Shown in pieces: positions 6,083-8,824 of a stretch of 8,824 nt of DNA. The stretch comes from Planctomycetota bacterium. Its GTDB lineage: Bacteria; Planctomycetota; PUPC01; JACPCR01. The translations under genes and the position numbers were made by a program. Numbering within the stretch: the first letter of the stretch is position 1; the number at the start of each line of letters is the position of its first letter. The stretch spans positions 1-8,824 of the forward strand of contig JASLXP010000029.1 of the NCBI GenBank assembly GCA_030740295.1. Direction: 5' to 3'. The notes under the pieces are model-generated. The model did no database searches and was not told the DNA's origin. It worked only from the letters and a program-made list of their open reading frames with translations.

Positions 6083-6709
6083 ATGATTCGAAAGTCAGTC
6101 GGAATAACTATCGTTTGCGGTTTCTCGCTTCTACTGATGGGCACTGCCGAGAGCGCCGGGTTCAATGAAAAGGTACTCAAGGAGAAAGGCCTGTCCGGCA
6201 CGTTCGCCGTCTTCCACACGAACTTGGGCGACTTTGTCATTAAGCTTTTCAAAGACAAAGTTCCAATGACGGTGGACAACTTCATCGGCCTGGCCACCGG
6301 CGAAAAGAGCTGGGTGGATCCCAAGACCAACAAGAGGGTTTCGAGGCCATTTTACAATGGGCTCGTCTTTCATCGTGTGATCAAGGATTTCATGATCCAG
6401 GGCGGGTGCCCCCTTGGCAACGGCCGTGGGAGCCCCGGCTTTCGATTCAAGGACGAGTTTCACAAAGAATTGAAACACTCAGGCCCGGGCATTCTGTCCA
6501 TGGCCAATTCAGGCCCCAACACCAACGGCAGCCAGTTCTTCATCACCGTCAAGGCAACGCCCTGGCTCAATTTCAAACATTCGGTCTTTGGAAAGGTTGT
6601 CCTCAATTACGAAGTCGTTGACAAGATCGGCCGCGCAGCGACCGGACGAGGAGATCGCCCGGTCAAGGACATTGTCATCAAGGATATCGAAATCATTGAG
6701 ACAGATTGA
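6083..6709 (+). CDS. Exported cyclophilin-type peptidyl-prolyl cis-trans isomerase
   Basis: A 208-residue protein that catalyses cis-trans isomerisation of prolyl bonds in folding proteins. Residues 1-25 look like a signal peptide: RK near the start, a hydrophobic stretch at 6-20, and an AESA-G cleavage site. It is probably periplasmic or otherwise exported, with no lipobox cysteine at the cleavage site. The cyclophilin domain covers about 40-206 and has the family motifs in order: FHRV (catalytic Arg98), DFMIQGG (Phe103, Gln106), MANSGPNTNGSQFFIT (Phe153) and PWLNFKHSVFGKV (Trp161, His166). These match the CypA active-site set, including the tryptophan that many bacterial cyclophilins lack. 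It has an insertion around 73-88 relative to short bacterial forms. It has a good ribosome binding site and is followed by its own terminator, so it appears monocistronic and divergent from the hydrolase. Confidence 0.92.
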   Translation: MIRKSVGITIVCGFSLLLMGTAESAGFNEKVLKEKGLSGTFAVFHTNLGDFVIKLFKDKVPMTVDNFIGLATGEKSWVDPKTNKRVSRPFYNGLVFHRVIKDFMIQGGCPLGNGRGSPGFRFKDEFHKELKHSGPGILSMANSGPNTNGSQFFITVKATPWLNFKHSVFGKVVLNYEVVDKIGRAATGRGDRPVKDIVIKDIEIIETD

Positions 6710-6744
6710 GAACACAAACACCGAACAACATGCAAACCTGAATG

Positions 6745-6773
6745 AAGGCCGTCCCACCTTGGGGCGGCCTTTT
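6745..6773 (+). terminator. Rho-independent terminator after the isomerase gene
   Basis: An 11-bp stem (6745-6755 with 6761-6771, one G-U pair) with a 5-nt loop ACCTT, ending in TTTT (6770-6773). It starts about 36 nt after the isomerase stop. The T-run is short, so termination may be partial. It separates the isomerase from moxR. Confidence 0.75.
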
Positions 6774-6774
6774 G

Positions 6775-6793
6775 ACGTAATGCGTAATGCGAA
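6775..6793. repeat. Short heptamer array (TTACGTA family) after the terminator
   Basis: The + strand units are ACGTAAT, GCGTAAT and a partial GCGAA, in 7-bp phase. On the minus strand this reads ATTACGC-ATTACGT, matching the units at 4092-4139. It begins 2 nt after the terminator T-run and about 40 nt before the moxR start. Confidence 0.7.
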
Positions 6794-6833
6794 GCCTTGC
6801 CACCGTCGGGGCTCTCGGGTAGACCTCTGCAGT

Positions 6834-7835
6834 ATGAGCAGCGCGGAACAGCTATTGGAACAGGCACGTGTCAGGGAAGACCGGGAGACCGAATCAGCAC
6901 AGGAACGGATGTCCGGAGAACTCCAGGCCCTGCGCAAAAACCTTAACTCCGTGATTCGCGGCAAAGAGCAGCAGATCGAGATCCTGATCATCGCGCTGAT
7001 GGCTGGTGGCTCGGTACTGTTGGAAGACGTTCCCGGCGTCGGCAAGACAACCCTTGCCAAGGCACTTGCCGTTTCGCTCGATTCCGAATTCAAGCGCATT
7101 CAGTTTACGCCGGACCTGCTGCCGGCCGATATTCTGGGCTCCTCCGTTTACAGCCCTCTCAATGGCACGTTCGATTTCCGCAGAGGGCCGATCTTCTGCA
7201 ACATCCTTCTCGCCGACGAAATCAATCGCGCTTCACCACGGACTCAATCCGCGCTGCTCGAGGCCATGAGCGAATCGCAGGCAACCATCGAAGGCCAGCG
7301 GCATCTGCTGCCCGCGCCTTTCATGGTCATAGCCACGGAGAATCCAATTGAATTCCACGGCACCTACTCCCTTCCTGAGGCCCAGATGGATCGTTTTCTC
7401 GTGCAGCTCAATCTCGGCTATCCGGAAAAGGAGACGGAGGTCGAGATTCTACACTCGCAGGCCCTGGCGCATCCGCTGGACGAGTTGAAGCCGGTCTTGA
7501 CCGGTAAGCAGGTTGCGCAGATTCAATGGCAAGTCAGGCAAGTGCATGTGGAACGTCGCATCAGCCAGTACATCGTCGATATCATCGAGCGCACCCGAAA
7601 CGACACACGCCTGAGACTGGGCGCCAGCCCTCGTGCTTCCCTCGGTCTTTTCAGGGCATCGCAGGCAGCGGCCATGCTGGACGACCGTGAGTTCGTCCTC
7701 CCCGATGATGTCCAACGTCTCGCACCGCATGTGCTTTCACACCGGCTCATATTGAACTCCGAGTCCAGGTATTCCGGAACGGCGAAGATGGATATCTGTC
7801 TGGAGTTGATGAAGCAGGTGAAGGTGCCGGCGTGA
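6834..7835 (+). CDS. MoxR-type AAA+ ATPase
   Basis: A 333-residue AAA+ ATPase of the MoxR group, cytoplasmic chaperone-like ATPases that usually act with DUF58 or von Willebrand factor A proteins on metal-enzyme maturation or envelope stress. Motifs in order: Walker A PGVGKTT (67-73), Walker B LLADE with Asp128 and Glu129 followed by INR, sensor 1 Asn170 in ATENP, arginine finger region LPEAQMDRF (Arg187), sensor 2 Arg267 in GASPRAS, and a C-terminal lid. Length is normal. The start is placed at ATG 6834, which lies after the upstream terminator; it has no clear ribosome binding site. ATG 6909, preceded closely by AGGA, is an alternative that would drop 25 non-conserved residues. The frame is open upstream to 6588, but that overlaps the isomerase and is rejected. 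No DUF58 partner follows: the next gene converges 7 nt away. Confidence 0.88.
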   Translation: MSSAEQLLEQARVREDRETESAQERMSGELQALRKNLNSVIRGKEQQIEILIIALMAGGSVLLEDVPGVGKTTLAKALAVSLDSEFKRIQFTPDLLPADILGSSVYSPLNGTFDFRRGPIFCNILLADEINRASPRTQSALLEAMSESQATIEGQRHLLPAPFMVIATENPIEFHGTYSLPEAQMDRFLVQLNLGYPEKETEVEILHSQALAHPLDELKPVLTGKQVAQIQWQVRQVHVERRISQYIVDIIERTRNDTRLRLGASPRASLGLFRASQAAAMLDDREFVLPDDVQRLAPHVLSHRLILNSESRYSGTAKMDICLELMKQVKVPA

Positions 7836-7842
7836 TCCGCCA

Positions 7843-8655
7843 TCAATCCCACAGAAGCTTGGCCGCGGTAAACAGCACAAAGGCGAGGATGATTTTGGTA
7901 AAGAACTTTGGGGACAGCTTCGTGTTCAGGTACTTGCCAAGCAGCGAGCCGCCAAAAACGAGAGGAATGAACGCGGCCGAGTAGATCGTGCGCTTCAGAT
8001 CGAGCACGCCTTCCGCAAGGTAAATCGGAAATTTTGACAGGTTAATCGTGAAATAAATCACAGTTGTGCTGGCCACGAATGCCTGTGGGGACAGCCGCTG
8101 CGGCAGCAGGTACATCTGGGTGATCAGCCCGCCCTGATGCGCGATGGTCGATATCGTTCCGGCGGTGATTCCCGCAAGCATCCCATGGCCGGCATTCGGC
8201 CTGAACGGCAAATCGAGCTTGCCTTTAACATCTTTGTAAAGCGTAACCAGACCAAACACGAGAGCCGTGACGCCAATGGCCTTGGCCAAGTAGTCCGTAT
8301 CTCCGCCACCACCCTTAAGGTGGTGCAAAAGGGGCCAACCGCAGATCACACCCAACACGCTGCCCGGGACGACCATCACCAGCGAGCTTCGTTCCCACTG
8401 TTTCCAGTAGTGATAGAAGTTGAAGATGTCCGCACTGAAGAGCAGCGTCAGCAACAGCCCCAGCGCCATACTCGCATCCATGACAAGAGCCAGAAGGGGC
8501 GTCACCAGGATGCCAATGCCGCCGGCAAAGCCCGATTTAGCGACACCGATGAGCAGAGCACAGAAGATGAGGCAGCCGAGCTGGAGGGTGGTGAATTCCA
8601 AAGGAGGGGGAGTATAGGAATGTTGGAGTTTGAATTGAGGCAGGATCAGAACCAT
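7843..8655 (-). CDS. TSUP family (TauE/SafE) membrane permease
   Basis: A roughly 270-residue, very hydrophobic protein with about eight predicted membrane segments (roughly 26-44, 45-60, 62-79, 93-110, 125-142, 155-175, 188-207, 216-236 and 250-268, two of which may form one hairpin). The first segment carries the glycine-rich GVAKSGFAGGIGILVTPLL motif of the TSUP superfamily, echoed in the second half by AGTISTIAHQGG, as expected of its internal duplication. Family members export or import sulfite, sulfoacetate or other small organosulfur or organic anions across the inner membrane; the substrate cannot be told here. The start is uncertain. ATG 8653-8655 is itself part of a heptamer array just after a terminator, and residues 1-20 are not family-like; TTG at residue 19 is an alternative. 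The stop is 7 nt from the moxR stop. Confidence 0.85.
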   Translation of the reverse strand: MVLILPQFKLQHSYTPPPLEFTTLQLGCLIFCALLIGVAKSGFAGGIGILVTPLLALVMDASMALGLLLTLLFSADIFNFYHYWKQWERSSLVMVVPGSVLGVICGWPLLHHLKGGGGDTDYLAKAIGVTALVFGLVTLYKDVKGKLDLPFRPNAGHGMLAGITAGTISTIAHQGGLITQMYLLPQRLSPQAFVASTTVIYFTINLSKFPIYLAEGVLDLKRTIYSAAFIPLVFGGSLLGKYLNTKLSPKFFTKIILAFVLFTAAKLLWD

Positions 8656-8683
8656 CGACCATTAGCCATCAACCATCAACCAT
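8652..8683. repeat. Heptamer array (ATGGTTG family), about five units, at the permease start
   Basis: The + strand units are CCATCGA, CCATTAG, CCATCAA, CCATCAA and CCAT. On the minus strand this reads ATGG every 7 bp, and the last ATGG supplies the annotated permease start codon. It matches the array at 5945-5979 in inverted orientation, with one mismatch over 26 bp. Confidence 0.87.
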
Positions 8684-8684
8684 G

Positions 8685-8717
8685 AAAAAAGCCCGTGCCA
8701 CTCTGGTGACACGGGCT
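8685..8717 (-). terminator. Strong rho-independent terminator for the right-edge gene
   Basis: On the minus strand, AGCCCGTG pairs with CACGGGCT (8690-8697 with 8710-8717), then one mismatch and three more pairs close a 4-nt loop. A run of six T follows (8690-8685). It serves the gene ending at 8747 and lies only about 30 nt upstream of the annotated permease ATG. Confidence 0.92.
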
Positions 8718-8732
8718 CTTACCCATTCTGAA

Positions 8733-8753
8733 TTACGTATTACGTATCACTTC
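8733..8753. repeat. Heptamer array (TTACGTA family) at the stop codon of the right-edge gene
   Basis: The + strand units are TTACGTA, TTACGTA and TCACTTC, in 7-bp phase. The TCA at 8747-8749 is the complement of the TGA stop of the right-edge gene, so the array begins at that stop codon. TTACGTATCAC (8740-8750) is identical to 4126-4136. Confidence 0.75.
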
Positions 8754-8824
8754 ACAAACAAACCCTTCAGCTCTGCATCGGTCAGCTTGTCCTTGCCTTC
8801 CGCGCTGATAAGGATGGCTTTGCC
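8747..8824 (-). CDS. C-terminal 25 codons of an unidentified protein (5' truncated)
   Basis: The frame is open from the right window edge to TGA at 8747-8749. The visible tail includes KDKLTDAELKGLFVK and is charged and probably helical. The family cannot be told from 25 residues. Its reality is supported by the strong terminator just downstream on the same strand. It could lie upstream of the permease in one transcript if the terminator is leaky. Confidence 0.65.
   Translation of the reverse strand, partial: GKAILISAEGKDKLTDAELKGLFVK

Noticed and set aside
6588..6833. N-terminal extension of MoxR from ATG 6588
   Set aside because: It would overlap the isomerase gene and run through its terminator and a heptamer array; MoxR proteins do not have such an extension.
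6509..7099. A 196-codon minus-strand frame
   Set aside because: It lies across the isomerase end, a terminator and the moxR start on the opposite strand; no motif.
8137..8685. A 182-codon + strand frame
   Set aside because: It is antisense to the membrane permease. Its composition is rich in Q, R and D, as expected from the complement of hydrophobic codons.

Overview
The window reads as bacterial, moderately GC-rich chromosomal DNA. It most resembles a member of the Planctomycetes-Verrucomicrobia-Lentisphaerae group or a neighbouring uncultured lineage. The hint is the left-edge gene, whose C-terminal c-type cytochrome domain follows a helical-repeat-like region, an arrangement typical of PVC-type cytochromes. 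The sugar genes fit a polysaccharide-degrading heterotroph. This taxonomic reading is inference only; there is no rRNA or other marker gene here.

Layout. 1-662 (+): 3' end of the cytochrome c protein. 773-5946 (-): a sugar-catabolism block, transcribed right to left: a family 2 glycoside hydrolase (4126-5946), an NAD-dependent epimerase/dehydratase (3008-3901), a Gfo/Idh/MocA oxidoreductase (1894-3015) and a D-galactonate dehydratase-like enolase-superfamily enzyme (773-1891). The last three are tightly coupled, with an 8-nt overlap and then a 2-nt gap. 6083-6709 (+): an exported cyclophilin-type peptidyl-prolyl isomerase, followed by a stem-loop terminator. 6834-7835 (+): a MoxR-type AAA+ ATPase standing alone. 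7843-8655 (-): a TauE/SafE-type (TSUP) membrane permease that converges on moxR. 8747-8824 (-): the last 25 codons of a gene entering from the right, followed by a strong terminator.

How the genes may work together: the hydrolase would release a sugar in the cytoplasm. The two NAD(P)-dependent oxidoreductases would oxidise or epimerise it, and the dehydratase would remove water from the resulting aldonate to give a 2-keto-3-deoxy sugar acid. No kinase, aldolase or transporter is present, so the route is incomplete in this window.

The most unusual signal lies between the genes. Five of the intergenic gaps carry short tandem arrays with a 7-bp period. There are two families, TTACGTA-like (four loci) and ATGGTTG-like (two loci). 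They abut or overlap start and stop codons: the hydrolase stop codon, the hydrolase start codon, the permease start codon and the right-edge gene's stop codon all lie in or against an array. No CRISPR array, tRNA, rRNA, insertion sequence or prophage was seen.
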